DNA of 64,000 nt from Dyella dinghuensis (GCF_003977615.1 NZ_RYZR01000006.1:248001-312000); one strand, 5' to 3'; shown: positions 35,099 through 45,042, numbered from the stretch's first letter. The notes: a model not told the origin generated them from the letters alone. Translations and numbers: made by a program.

Positions 35099-36903
35099 AG
35101 GTCGGCCGATTTACCTTGCAATGCATTACGCCGCGCCACGTGATGCACATGTGCCAACAGAGTTTCCGGCGCAAAGGGCTTGGGCAATCGCTCGTTGAGC
35201 GCATGGCCGGTCTGGCCGGAAGAGTTGTCGCCTTCTATGTACGAAGAAATCAGAATCGCCGGCACTGATGGATAACGCTCGCGGATATGGGCGAGCAACG
35301 TCGAGCCATCCATGTCGGGCATGCGGTGATCGCAGATCAGTACCGCAGGAGCCAACTTCGATTCAGTGAGCTGCCGCATCGCCTGCGCACCATTGGCCGC
35401 TTCCTCCACGACGCAGCCTCCCTGCTCCAGCGCAGCCCTCAACAACATGCGCAGATCGTCGTCGTCGTCGATCAACCACACACGCACCGATTGCGCACTT
35501 GGCTGCAGCGCGTCTTCCGCGACCGCCTCGGACTTGGGCAAATGTATCCGCACGCAGGTACCCAAACCGGGCGTGCTCTCGATCGCAATGGTGCCACCGG
35601 CGCGACTGATCAGGTCATACACCACGCTCAATCCGAGTCCTGTACCGACGCCGATTGGTTTGGTCGTGAAGAACGGTTCGAAAACGCGTCGGACTGTTTC
35701 ATCGGACATACCGATACCGCTGTCCCGTATCGTTATTTCCACCTGGTTTTCGCCATATTTCGCAGCGCTAACGACACAGAAACCACCGTCTGGCATGGCA
35801 TCGCGTGCATTGGTCACCAGATTGAGAAGCGCAAGCTCGAACTGGTTCCGATCGAAATGGATAGGTAACAAGAGATCCGATGCGTTGACGTCCAGGTGAA
35901 CATTCGGCGGCAGCAACTGCCGTAGTAGCGGCAGCAATTCGCGCAGCGTTTCGGCAACGTCGAACGTCTCCGTCATGGTTACGCTACGCCGGCTGAAGTT
36001 GAGCAGCTTCCGGCACACGGCGGCGCCCCGGCGAGCGGCAAGCTCGGTGCCTTCGAGCGCATCGGCCAGCTCTTGCGCGACGGGCTCGATATCATCGTTG
36101 GGCTCTTCCAGCCGTTGACGCGTACGCGCGAAACCGAGAATCACACCCAATACATTGTGAATATCGTGCGCGATGCCGCTAGCGAGCCTACCCACCGCGT
36201 CCATCTTCTGCGCATGCAACAGCTGCTCCTGGACCAGCTCGCGCTCGGCGATCTCGCGTTGCAGCTGCTTGTGTTGGCTGTTGACCTGATCGTAGCTCTT
36301 GCGCAGCGATTGCACGCTGCGATCCAGCACAAAGGCGACTGCGGCATAGGTAAACATGGTTCCCGGAAGCCCCGCATACAGGCCAACCAGAAACTGCGGC
36401 AACGGTGGCGGAAAGAGCGTCTCCACCGTCATGCCCGTGAAATAGGCGAGCAGTGTGCCGCCGTATACGTACCACAGTGCGCGCCGCCCTAGCATTAGCC
36501 CGGCGATGATCATCGCCACGAAGAAAATCGAGTCGTTTCTCGTGTCGACAACGCCCGTCACCCCGAAGTACAGCACCGCCGAAACGATGACGACGGTCAG
36601 GAATTGCTTGACAGCTTGTTTGAACAGCCCGCGGCGAATGAGATAGAAACCAATCCACGCCGACGCGGACATGGCCGCGTCCGTCGCAAGGTCGACGAAG
36701 AATGGGATGCTTGTCCCACGCAGCTCGTGACTGTGGGAGTACATCAGCAGATGCAAATTTGCGTGCGCGAGAATGTAGAGCTTATTCAACGGCTGCATGC
36801 AACCGTAGAACGCAAAAAAGAACTGCATGAAAAATGCGTTGCTGCGATCGACCGGATCCCCGACCGGTACTTTCGCGAACCACGCCAAAGCGCGCTTCAC
36901 CAA
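35092..36903 (-). CDS. hybrid sensor histidine kinase with C-terminal receiver
   Basis: Inner-membrane histidine kinase of about 603 residues. Several hydrophobic segments (AVKQFLTVVIVSAVLYFGV; FVAMIIAGLMLG; GLPGTMFTYAAVAFVLD) are followed by a coiled coil, a HisKA domain with phospho-His in ASGIAHDIHNVLG, an HATPase domain (NLVTNARDAMPDGG, DSGIGM, GVGTGLGLSVV) and a receiver domain with WLIDDDDD and phospho-Asp in ICDHRMPDMDG. The frame is open to a GTG at 37002, but GGGGGAA just before a TTG at 36903 makes that the more likely start. There is no output domain, so it may phosphorylate the response regulator encoded convergently. The signal is unknown. Confidence 0.87.
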   Translation of the reverse strand: MVKRALAWFAKVPVGDPVDRSNAFFMQFFFAFYGCMQPLNKLYILAHANLHLLMYSHSHELRGTSIPFFVDLATDAAMSASAWIGFYLIRRGLFKQAVKQFLTVVIVSAVLYFGVTGVVDTRNDSIFFVAMIIAGLMLGRRALWYVYGGTLLAYFTGMTVETLFPPPLPQFLVGLYAGLPGTMFTYAAVAFVLDRSVQSLRKSYDQVNSQHKQLQREIAERELVQEQLLHAQKMDAVGRLASGIAHDIHNVLGVILGFARTRQRLEEPNDDIEPVAQELADALEGTELAARRGAAVCRKLLNFSRRSVTMTETFDVAETLRELLPLLRQLLPPNVHLDVNASDLLLPIHFDRNQFELALLNLVTNARDAMPDGGFCVVSAAKYGENQVEITIRDSGIGMSDETVRRVFEPFFTTKPIGVGTGLGLSVVYDLISRAGGTIAIESTPGLGTCVRIHLPKSEAVAEDALQPSAQSVRVWLIDDDDDLRMLLRAALEQGGCVVEEAANGAQAMRQLTESKLAPAVLICDHRMPDMDGSTLLAHIRERYPSVPAILISSYIEGDNSSGQTGHALNERLPKPFAPETLLAHVHHVARRNALQGKSADLQ

Positions 36904-37208
36904 AACCGTTCCCCCGCTCACTGCCTCACTTGTGCGAGGCCCCCTTACCATCCTGTTCCGGTGCCGGTACGAACCATGGCCACGCAGTACACACGCCCAC
37001 ACCCCGGCTCATTTGCATACTACATCAGCGTCCGCGGATGAGGGCTGCGTGTCACTGCCGGCCTGGCGTTCAAATCTTAGGAGAATTGTGACTATCCAAG
37101 GTCAAGTGGGAATCACGGAAGGCGTGCCGACGGCGGATTGCCTTTTGACGACTCATGAAAGACACGCGCCGAGCAATGACGCTCTTAAGATTGCCCGGCC
37201 GACGGCGA

Positions 37209-37979
37209 TCAAACCGATTTGACTTCGCCGCCATCCATGCGAAGCATGGCGCCCGTCATCCAACGCGCGCCGGGCGATACGAGAAACGCCATGAGTTCCG
37301 CGATTTCTTCCGGTTCGCCGTAGCGCGCAATACCTGCTTCTTGTGGGAAGTGTTCCATTGCTTCTTCAGGCGTCATGTTGTGCAGGGGCGCCCAGTGTTG
37401 AAGATATGAACGACGGCGCCCTGTCATGACCGGCCCCGGCAACACGCTATTCACCTGCACGCCGTCGGTGATGCCGCGATCGGAAAAGGCTTTTGCCAGC
37501 GCTGCGATCGCGGCATTGATCGTTCCGACTGCCGCATACGGCGCTTTCGGGAAGATGGCGGAATTGCCGGACATCATGACAACCGACCCTTTCGCCTCCT
37601 TCAGCGCCGGCCATGCTTCAATGGTCAGGCGTCTGGCGCCGTGCAGCTTTAGCGCCATACCACCGTCCCATTGTTCGTCGGTCATGTCGAACAGATCGAT
37701 CTGCGGGACGGCACCCGCAATATTCAACAACGCATCGATACGACCAAACGCTACCAGGGTTTTTTCGACGACCATCTTCGCTGCCGCTTTGTCCGCCAGA
37801 TCCAGATCGAGAATCAGCGCTTTCGCTCCGTTGGCTTCGACCGCGGCAGCCGTCTCCAGCAAGTGCTCCCGATTCCTCGCAACGAGCACAACCGCTTTGA
37901 AATCCTTCGATAGACGAATCGCGGTGGCGCGGCCGATGCCCTGACTTGCGCCCGTAACGATGGCCGTTGACTGTGACAT
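37209..37979 (-). CDS. SDR family protein lacking the catalytic lysine
   Basis: Short-chain dehydrogenase-like protein of 256 residues. The cofactor motif TGASQGIG (9-16) and NIAGA (86-90) are normal, and the serine region MMSGNSAIF and Tyr148 are in place. The YxxxK motif reads YAAVG: Gly152 stands where the catalytic lysine should be, and no nearby lysine replaces it. It may be a variant enzyme or a binding protein. GGGAG precedes the ATG. It is the last gene of a three-gene minus-strand operon (hydrolase 38931, hydrolase 38013, this gene; gaps 63 and 33 bp) divergent from the CGNR regulator. Confidence 0.87.
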   Translation of the reverse strand: MSQSTAIVTGASQGIGRATAIRLSKDFKAVVLVARNREHLLETAAAVEANGAKALILDLDLADKAAAKMVVEKTLVAFGRIDALLNIAGAVPQIDLFDMTDEQWDGGMALKLHGARRLTIEAWPALKEAKGSVVMMSGNSAIFPKAPYAAVGTINAAIAALAKAFSDRGITDGVQVNSVLPGPVMTGRRRSYLQHWAPLHNMTPEEAMEHFPQEAGIARYGEPEEIAELMAFLVSPGARWMTGAMLRMDGGEVKSV

Positions 37980-38012
37980 GACACTCTCCCGATGCGTGTT
38001 GTGACAACGATC

Positions 38013-38867
38013 TTAGGCAGCAAGAAACGCGCGGATGGTTTCGGCGATTTCTTTCGCGTGTGTTTCCAATGCGAAGTGACCGGTGTCAAAGAAGCGAATT
38101 TGCGCATCCGGAATATCGCGCTTGAACGCTTCGGCACCTGGCGGCAGGAAGAACGGATCGTTCTTTCCCCACACCGCGAGGAAACGCGGATGGTGCTTGC
38201 GGAAATACGCCTGGAAAGTCGGGTACAGCGCGACGTTGCTCTTATAGTCCAGCAGCAGATCCAATTGAATTTCGTCGGCGCCTTTGCGGGCAAGGTAGTA
38301 GTTGTCCAGTGCGATGCCGTCCGGCGAAATCAGCGATTCGTCAGGCACGCTGTGCGTGTACTGCCAACGCGTCGCTTCTGGCGCGAGGAAATCGCGCAAT
38401 GCCGCGCGGTTTTCTGCCGTCGGATTTTTCCAATACGTCTGAATGGGATTCCATCCTTCACTCAATCCTTCTTCGTACGCATTTCCGTTTTGGGAAATGA
38501 TCGCGGTGATGCGTTCCGGATGTTTTACTGCAAGGCGGAACCCAGTCGGTGCGCCGTAATCGAAAACGTAGACCGCGAAGCGATCGAACCCCACCACTTC
38601 CGTGAAGCGATCGATGACATTGGCAATGTTGTCGAACGTGTAGCTGAATTTATCGCGCGACGGCATGTCCGATTGACCGAATCCCGGCAGATCGGGCGCG
38701 ATGATGTGGAAGCGATCGCTCAGCAGCGGAATGAGATCGCGGAACATGTGACCCGAGCTGGGATAGCCATGCAGCAGCAGCAATTTCGGTTTGCCGGCCG
38801 AACCTGCTTCACGATAGTAGACGTTCAGGCCGTCGACGTTGGCAGTGCGGTAATGAATAGCGGACAT
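38013..38867 (-). CDS. alpha/beta hydrolase, haloalkane dehalogenase/epoxide hydrolase-like
   Basis: Cytoplasmic alpha/beta hydrolase of 284 residues with an aspartate nucleophile. HGYPSSGHMF (oxyanion region, from residue 33), PGFGQSD, the elbow VFDYGAPTG with Asp103, an acid in WGKNDPFF and the catalytic His in DTGHFALETH are all visible. The layout suits hydrolysis of epoxides, haloalkanes or fluoroacetate-like compounds; I cannot say which. GGAG precedes the ATG. It is the middle gene of the operon under the CGNR regulator, which suggests detoxification or catabolism of a small organic compound (inference). Confidence 0.87.
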   Translation of the reverse strand: MSAIHYRTANVDGLNVYYREAGSAGKPKLLLLHGYPSSGHMFRDLIPLLSDRFHIIAPDLPGFGQSDMPSRDKFSYTFDNIANVIDRFTEVVGFDRFAVYVFDYGAPTGFRLAVKHPERITAIISQNGNAYEEGLSEGWNPIQTYWKNPTAENRAALRDFLAPEATRWQYTHSVPDESLISPDGIALDNYYLARKGADEIQLDLLLDYKSNVALYPTFQAYFRKHHPRFLAVWGKNDPFFLPPGAEAFKRDIPDAQIRFFDTGHFALETHAKEIAETIRAFLAA

Positions 38868-38930
38868 GATGATTTCTCCAGGAAATGATGCGTTTACGTA
38901 ATGTGGAATAGTCAGATGAGGTGATTCCGG

Positions 38931-39623
38931 TCAGCCGTCGACGAACCGCACTGCGTCGACGATCACGGTCGCGACAAGTTCGGGCGCGGTGACGCTGGGA
39001 AGGTGATCGACCGGATAGGCGCTGATATGCGCGTTCATGCGCTCAGCCATGAAGCGCTGCGTCTTCTCCGGAATCATGTGATCGTGCTGCGCCAGCAGGT
39101 ACCAGGCAGGCACGTCTTTCCAGAGCGGACGCTCCACCGGAACGGTGATCGCCGCGGGTGAAATGGGCAGCTGTTTCGCCGCGAGTGCTTTCTGCTCTTC
39201 CGGCGACGCGTGCTGCGCAAATGCGATGCCGAACGCTTCCGGTGCGAGCCACATCAGGCCGTCATCGCCGGGCGCGAGCTTGGGTGCCTTCTCGTCGTGT
39301 TCGTAGCGGTTGAACACGTCGGCCACGGTCTCGCCCTGATCCGGCGCCAAGCCCGCGATATAGACCAGCGCCCGAACCTTGGCGCTGTGCGTGGCGGCAA
39401 TCACCGCGCCAGCGTAAGCGTGACCCACCAGCACGACCGGACCGTCGACCAGCGCGAGCACCTTGTCCAGGGCCGTCACATCGTCGGCCAGCGACGTTAG
39501 CGGCAGCCGGAATGTAACTGCATTGATGCCATCTGACTGGAGCAGAACTACGACCTTGCCCCAGCTCGATGTGTCGGCCCATGCCCCGTGAGCCAACACG
39601 ACGGTAGCGGATTTTTTGCCCAT
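38931..39623 (-). CDS. alpha/beta hydrolase with Ala in place of the nucleophile
   Basis: Cytoplasmic alpha/beta hydrolase-fold protein of 230 residues, of the same subfamily as the secreted enzyme at 7192-7965 (HGAWADTSSW against HGGFVDGSGW; SLADDVTALDKVL against SLADDVAFTRRVL). The nucleophile elbow reads GHAYAG, so Ala69 replaces the usual serine, while the acid region (QHDHMIPEK) and catalytic His (VDHLPSV) remain. It may be inactive, use another residue or act as a ligand-binding protein. GGGAG is present before the ATG. First gene of the operon; its promoter shares the region 39624-39778 with the CGNR gene. Confidence 0.87.
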   Translation of the reverse strand: MGKKSATVVLAHGAWADTSSWGKVVVLLQSDGINAVTFRLPLTSLADDVTALDKVLALVDGPVVLVGHAYAGAVIAATHSAKVRALVYIAGLAPDQGETVADVFNRYEHDEKAPKLAPGDDGLMWLAPEAFGIAFAQHASPEEQKALAAKQLPISPAAITVPVERPLWKDVPAWYLLAQHDHMIPEKTQRFMAERMNAHISAYPVDHLPSVTAPELVATVIVDAVRFVDG

Positions 39624-39683
39624 ATCGCCTCTCCCATTGGATGAAAAGCCAGCGGTCCGAGGCGATCGGGACTTGAAACCGCA

Positions 39684-39756
39684 GTAACCGCCTCAACTTC
39701 GATTTGGAGGTTACTCTCATCAAAAATAACTTGTCAAGACCATTTGAGGCGGTTAC
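39684..39756. promoter_or_regulatory. 13-bp inverted repeat, candidate CGNR-regulator operator
   Basis: GTAACCGCCTCAA (39684-39696) and TTGAGGCGGTTAC (39744-39756) are perfect reverse complements 60 bp apart, centre to centre. Between them TTGGAGGTTAC (39705-39715) looks like a degenerate third copy. On the minus strand TTGACA at 39730-39735 is a good -35 for the hydrolase operon, placed inside the interval. Likely the regulator binds both arms and controls both directions. Confidence 0.65.
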
Positions 39757-39778
39757 CTTCAGCCCAAGGAGAAACCCC

Positions 39779-40414
39779 ATGCCGCAGCCGATGCCCGCCC
39801 TTTTCATTGCCGACTCCGTTGGCCTGGATTTCTTGAATTCCATAGCGACGCCGGTGGATACCCCTGTCGACTGGCTTGAGGACGGCGAGGGGCTGCTGGG
39901 CTGGCTGCGCCAGGCCAAGCTGGTGCCGGACGACGTTCTGGATTCGATCCGGGCACGGGCGATTCCGGGGGAAATCGATCGCCTGGCGGCTCAGGCGCGC
40001 AGCTTGCGCGAGTGGTTTCGGACCTTCGTGCGGTCCCACAAAGGGCATTCGCTGAAAGCGCCCGATCTAGCCGAGCTGGAGCCACTCAACGAACTGCTCC
40101 GGCGCGATGGAGCGTTCAACGAAATTGTCGCTCAGGAGAATGAAGAGACTTCGGGTTTTCGCTTGCTGAAATCGCGCCGCTGGGCGTCGCCCGAAACCTT
40201 GCTGATTCCGATCGCCGAATCGTTGGCCGATCTGGTTTGCCGGGAAGATTTTTCATACGTGAAAGCTTGCGAAGGGCCAGTCTGCACCTTGTTGTTCGCC
40301 GATCACACACGCGGGCATGCGCGCCGGTGGTGCAGCATGTCCATGTGCGGCAATCGCGCGAAGCAAGCGGCGCATAGGCTGCGTGCGAAGGCGGAGTTGC
40401 CGAGCAACGCTTAA
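39779..40414 (+). CDS. CGNR zinc-finger / ABATE-domain regulator
   Basis: Predicted transcription regulator of 211 residues. The N-terminal ABATE (DUF1470) domain begins IADSVGLDFLNSIAT and has the conserved WL.....L helices; the C-terminal zinc finger shows Cys in KACEGPVCTLLF and WCSMSMCGNR, the name-giving CGNR motif, followed by a basic helix. The ABATE domain is thought to bind a ligand. AAGGAG at 39766-39771 fixes the ATG at 39779, although the frame is open 25 codons upstream. It is divergent from the hydrolase-hydrolase-SDR operon and is its likely regulator. Confidence 0.9.
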   Translation: MPQPMPALFIADSVGLDFLNSIATPVDTPVDWLEDGEGLLGWLRQAKLVPDDVLDSIRARAIPGEIDRLAAQARSLREWFRTFVRSHKGHSLKAPDLAELEPLNELLRRDGAFNEIVAQENEETSGFRLLKSRRWASPETLLIPIAESLADLVCREDFSYVKACEGPVCTLLFADHTRGHARRWCSMSMCGNRAKQAAHRLRAKAELPSNA

Positions 40415-40557
40415 GCGTGTTGCGTGATCTGGCGTTCTTGCCGATTTGTACCGGACATCCGCTGAAATAAATCAGCGGTCATGAGAGCATGCCCGCAACA
40501 ACAGCTCTCTCGTTGGATGATGTCCCCTGTTTTGAATTCAGCACACCGGGTGATTTC

Positions 40558-41310
40558 ATGACGAAACGTATCGCCGCCACGCTCGGCTTCCTTTTGCTCG
40601 TTTCCCTCACCCCGGCGATGGCGCAACAGTTCCCGATTTGGGAATCGCTGCTCCACAACTACGGCGCCAAGACCGACGACACGCAGGTGCCATCGATGAA
40701 GATGGGCAATCACATGCAGATGTCGTTGAAGGGTACGGCTCAAGCAGGCGATGAACAGCGCGCCGGTGACATTGTTGCGGCCGCCAAGCGCGTACTCGTG
40801 CGCTACGCCGACGTCGATACTGCTCTCAAAGATGGATACAAACCGTTTCACCCAAGCGGAAAGATGGGCGAGGAAGTGCATTACAGCAACTACCGCTACG
40901 GCCGGCAGGAACGGGAACACGTCAACTACGATCAGCCCGGATCGATTCTTTACAAACGCACACCCGAAGGCATGCAAGCGGTTGGCGTGATGTACACAGC
41001 ACCGCAGAACGCCACACCCGAACAGTTGAACGCCGTAGCGCCACTAAGCATCGCAACCTGGCACCGGCATGTGGATTTCTGCGGCGGTCCACGCAGCCTG
41101 CCTATCTCGGAACAATATGGTCCCCAAGCTAAATTCGGCCCACAAGGCAGCATACATACCGAAGAGGCCTGCAAAGCAGCGGGTGGCCTGTGGCTTCCTG
41201 TCGTGTTCGGCTGGATGACGCATGTCTATCCCAACTCGAAAAATCCCAGCGAGGTGTGGGCGGGGATGGATATGCATATGCATATGGATGCGAACACGGA
41301 TAGTGATTGA
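40558..41310 (+). CDS. secreted protein of unknown function with His/Met-rich end
   Basis: Exported protein of 250 residues. The signal peptide is about residues 1-23 (RIAATLGFLLLVSLTPAMA). Conserved-looking blocks are YKPFHPSGKMGEEVHYSNY, LYKRTPEGMQAVGVMYTAP, WHRHVDFCGG, IHTEEACKAAGGLWLPVVFG and WMTHVYPNS. The C-terminus carries MDMHMHMD, a possible metal-binding tail. Two cysteines could form a disulfide. I recall similar uncharacterised proteins in Rhodanobacteraceae and Acidobacteria, without a named family. A second in-frame start 69 bp upstream is unlikely because it would hide the signal peptide. Monocistronic. Confidence 0.7.
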   Translation: MTKRIAATLGFLLLVSLTPAMAQQFPIWESLLHNYGAKTDDTQVPSMKMGNHMQMSLKGTAQAGDEQRAGDIVAAAKRVLVRYADVDTALKDGYKPFHPSGKMGEEVHYSNYRYGRQEREHVNYDQPGSILYKRTPEGMQAVGVMYTAPQNATPEQLNAVAPLSIATWHRHVDFCGGPRSLPISEQYGPQAKFGPQGSIHTEEACKAAGGLWLPVVFGWMTHVYPNSKNPSEVWAGMDMHMHMDANTDSD

Positions 41311-41350
41311 TCACCACATAATGATCGCCTCATGACGCCAATCACGCACC

Positions 41351-42241
41351 ATGCGCAAAGATCTCTATGACCTGATCGCGTTTCTGTCGGTGGCGCGCGA
41401 GCGCAGCTTTACGCGTGCGTCAGCGAAACTCGGCATATCTCAGTCGGCGCTAAGTCATACGATTCGAAAACTTGAAAGCCGCCTTGGCGTGCGATTGCTG
41501 ACGCGCACGACGCGAAGCGTTTCGCCTACCGAGGCGGGTGAACGTCTGCTGCGCAGTGTCGGCCCGCGTCTAGAGGAGATCGAAGCCGAACTGACTGCCC
41601 TGGGTGAATTGCGCGAAAAGCCGGCCGGCACGATTCGCATTACGACTGCCGAACATGCGGCCGACACCATTCTGCGGCCCGCACTGGAGAAACTTCTTCC
41701 TGCGTATCCGGACATCAAGGTGGAAGTCGTCATCGATTACGGCTTGATCGATATCGTTGCGCAACGCTATGACGCCGGTATTCGTCTGGGCGAACAGGTG
41801 GCGAAGGACATGATTGCGGTGCGCATCGGGCCGGATGCGCGCATGGCCGTCGTCGGATCGCCTGCTTATTTCGCCAAGCATCCAGTTCCGAAAAAGCCGC
41901 AGGATTTGATGGTGCACAATTGCATCAATCTGCGTTTACCGACCCATGGCGGTCTTCATGCCTGGGAATTCGAGCGACAGGGACGCGAGCTGAAAGTGCG
42001 CGTGGATGGGCAACTGGTTCTAGGCAACAACTCGCAAATTGAAAAGGCCGTGTTGGCCGGCATGGGGCTGGCGTGGATACCGGAAGACGTCGTGCAGACG
42101 CATGTCGCGAAAGGGCGCCTCAAGAGAGTGCTCGAAGCCTGGTGTCCCAGCTTCCCTGGCTATCATCTCTACTATCCGAATCGCCGGCAGAATTCGCCTG
42201 CGCTGAATGTGCTGGTCGAAGCACTGAAATATCGCGGCTGA
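41351..42241 (+). CDS. LysR-family transcriptional regulator
   Basis: LysR-type regulator of 296 residues. Helix-turn-helix: LYDLIAFLSVARERSFTRAS then LGISQSALSHTIRKLESRLG. The effector domain has GTIRITTAEHAADTIL and IDIVAQRYDAGIRLGE, of the group that often controls aldo/keto reductase or oxidoreductase genes. It lies directly upstream of, and in the same direction as, the aldo/keto reductase gene, with a palindrome (42272-42296) in the gap. Effector unknown. Confidence 0.9.
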   Translation: MRKDLYDLIAFLSVARERSFTRASAKLGISQSALSHTIRKLESRLGVRLLTRTTRSVSPTEAGERLLRSVGPRLEEIEAELTALGELREKPAGTIRITTAEHAADTILRPALEKLLPAYPDIKVEVVIDYGLIDIVAQRYDAGIRLGEQVAKDMIAVRIGPDARMAVVGSPAYFAKHPVPKKPQDLMVHNCINLRLPTHGGLHAWEFERQGRELKVRVDGQLVLGNNSQIEKAVLAGMGLAWIPEDVVQTHVAKGRLKRVLEAWCPSFPGYHLYYPNRRQNSPALNVLVEALKYRG

Positions 42242-42271
42242 AGGTTTTCTCGGTCCATCCCGACCTGCATT

Positions 42272-42296
42272 CATGAATCCTAGTCATAGGTTCATG
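42272..42296. promoter_or_regulatory. palindrome upstream of the aldo/keto reductase
   Basis: CATGAA (42272-42277) and TTCATG (42291-42296) are perfect arms. The next bases continue the symmetry (TCCTA against TAGG) with small irregularities. It sits 31 bp after the LysR stop and 123 bp before the reductase start, so it is a candidate LysR site. Confidence 0.55.
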
Positions 42297-42313
42297 CGCT
42301 TTATCCTACTTAA

Positions 42314-43405
<1,092 letters not shown>

Positions 43406-43422
43406 GCCACGGAGCCGACGTC

Positions 43423-43749
43423 ATGACCGACAAACCCTCTACGGCGCACAAGGCATTTGGCGATGTAGCGCCCGCCCTGGCCGACATCACCGACAACGTT
43501 CTGTTCGGTGATGTATGGCAAAGGCCGGGGCTATCACCGCGCGATCGCAGTCTGATTACCGTTGCCAGCCTGATCTCGCTCTATCGCGTCAACGAGCTGC
43601 CGTTCCATCTGAAGAAGGCACTCGAGAACGGCATCACGCGGGATGAATTGATCGAGGTGATCACCCACCTCGCCTTTTACTCGGGCTGGCCTACGGCGAG
43701 TACGGCGTTGACCATCGCGCGTCGTGTTTTTGAGGAGACCGGCGTCTAA
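43423..43749 (+). CDS. carboxymuconolactone decarboxylase (CMD) family protein
   Basis: Small all-helical protein of 108 residues in the CMD/AhpD superfamily: SPRDRSLITVASLISLYRVN, then HLKKALENGITRDELIEVIT and HLAFYSGWPTA. AhpD-type members carry a redox CxxC motif; here there are no cysteines, so a peroxidase role is unlikely and the 4-carboxymuconolactone-decarboxylase-like branch fits better. GGAG lies 8 bp before the ATG. It is the second gene of the aldo/keto reductase operon, an association seen in many proteobacteria. Reaction not known. Confidence 0.88.
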   Translation: MTDKPSTAHKAFGDVAPALADITDNVLFGDVWQRPGLSPRDRSLITVASLISLYRVNELPFHLKKALENGITRDELIEVITHLAFYSGWPTASTALTIARRVFEETGV

Positions 43750-43758
43750 AGGGCGACT

Positions 43759-45042
43759 CTAGGGCGATACAGGAATCCGGATGGTCGCGACGAAACCGTC
43801 CGGCGTTCCGTTTTGCCAGGTCAATGCACCGCCATGCAGTTCCGCCGCGCGCGCGACGATGCTCAAGCCGAGCCCCGAACCGACGCCGCCGCGTGCCTGA
43901 TCGCCGCGTTCAAACGGACGTCCCAGTCTTTGCTGCAGTTCCGCCGATACGCCGGGACCATGGTCGATCACACTCATCGACCACGATGCGTGATCCGTGC
44001 TCACGACGACTTCGAACGGTGCAGCACCGTAACGTTCCGCGTTGTCCATCAGGTTGCCGATGGCGCGGCGGAGAAGGCTTGGCCGCACGGTCGCGGTCAA
44101 TACCGGCGGTCCGCGCCATTGCCAGTCGTCCGGATTCGTGCGCAATGCGAGCAGCTGTCCGATCAAGGTAACGATGTCGATATCACGGCGCGGTTCGTCG
44201 CGGCCATCGCGCACGAAGGCAAGACACTGTTCGAGTGCGTTGTCGAGCTCTTCGAGATCCGCAACCATGGCTTCGCGCCGCTGCGGATCGTTCGCATCGC
44301 CCAATTCCAGTGCCAAGCGCAGACGCGCCAGCGGCGTGCGCAAATCGTGCGAGATGCCTGCAAGCATCAGTTCGCGCTCGCGCGATGCGTGACGCAAGCG
44401 CTCGCCGGCCTGACCAATCGCTACCGCAAGTTCGCGCACTTCCAGCGGACTGCCGGTCAACTGCGTCTGCAAGACCGGCTCTCCCGCAAGAAGCGCTTGC
44501 GCGTGCGAGGCAAGGCGTTCAAGCGGACGTGTCAGCAGCCGCGCTGCGTAGGAGGCAATCGCCAGCGCAATCAAACCGGCAAGCAGCATCACCAGGATGC
44601 TGGAAGCGATAACCTGACGGCGATAGCTCAATGCGCGCATGACGATCCACGTCTGCGGATCGTGCGCGCTGCGTATCCAGATCTGCGGATTGGGGTCCTG
44701 CGTGACGACAACGCGCGAGGGATCGCCAAGAATATTGCCCGCGGTGTAACCGATATCCATCAGCAACGGCGAGAGGCGAATGGTCGGCTTGGGTGGCGGC
44801 GTGGTAGAGAAGCGCAGACCGGCGCCGCTCAATTGGTCCAGCGTCTGCATCGATTCGGCATCTTTGTGCACGGATAGCTCGTCGGCCGTCAGTGCTGCGG
44901 CAACGACGAGATGCCCATACGTATCGCTGCCGGCCCGCAGCGAGACACGCGTCGACAGAATGGAGGCGAGCGTCAACGCAAGCAGAAGCGCCAGCACGAG
45001 CAAGCCAAGGATCAGCGAGAAGGTCGACGGTGCGCGCTTCAT
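43759..45042 (-). CDS. sensor histidine kinase, EnvZ type
   Basis: Inner-membrane two-component kinase of 427 residues. Two membrane helices (LILGLLVLALLLALTLASIL near the start; VIASSILVMLLAGLIALAIA after the periplasmic domain) are followed by HAMP, HisKA with phospho-His in LAGISHDLRTPLARL, and HATPase with NLMDNAERYG, DHGPGV and GSGLGLSIV. The periplasmic part is about 110 residues. I start it at the ATG of 45042, which overlaps the stop of the response regulator gene as ATGA, a clear sign of translational coupling. Layout and motifs match EnvZ-like kinases; the signal is unknown. Confidence 0.9.
   Translation of the reverse strand: MKRAPSTFSLILGLLVLALLLALTLASILSTRVSLRAGSDTYGHLVVAAALTADELSVHKDAESMQTLDQLSGAGLRFSTTPPPKPTIRLSPLLMDIGYTAGNILGDPSRVVVTQDPNPQIWIRSAHDPQTWIVMRALSYRRQVIASSILVMLLAGLIALAIASYAARLLTRPLERLASHAQALLAGEPVLQTQLTGSPLEVRELAVAIGQAGERLRHASRERELMLAGISHDLRTPLARLRLALELGDANDPQRREAMVADLEELDNALEQCLAFVRDGRDEPRRDIDIVTLIGQLLALRTNPDDWQWRGPPVLTATVRPSLLRRAIGNLMDNAERYGAAPFEVVVSTDHASWSMSVIDHGPGVSAELQQRLGRPFERGDQARGGVGSGLGLSIVARAAELHGGALTWQNGTPDGFVATIRIPVSP

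Noticed and set aside
43813-44877. 354-codon plus-strand frame opposite the EnvZ-type kinase
   Set aside because: Kinase H, N and G boxes are all on the minus strand; the opposite frame is not protein-like.
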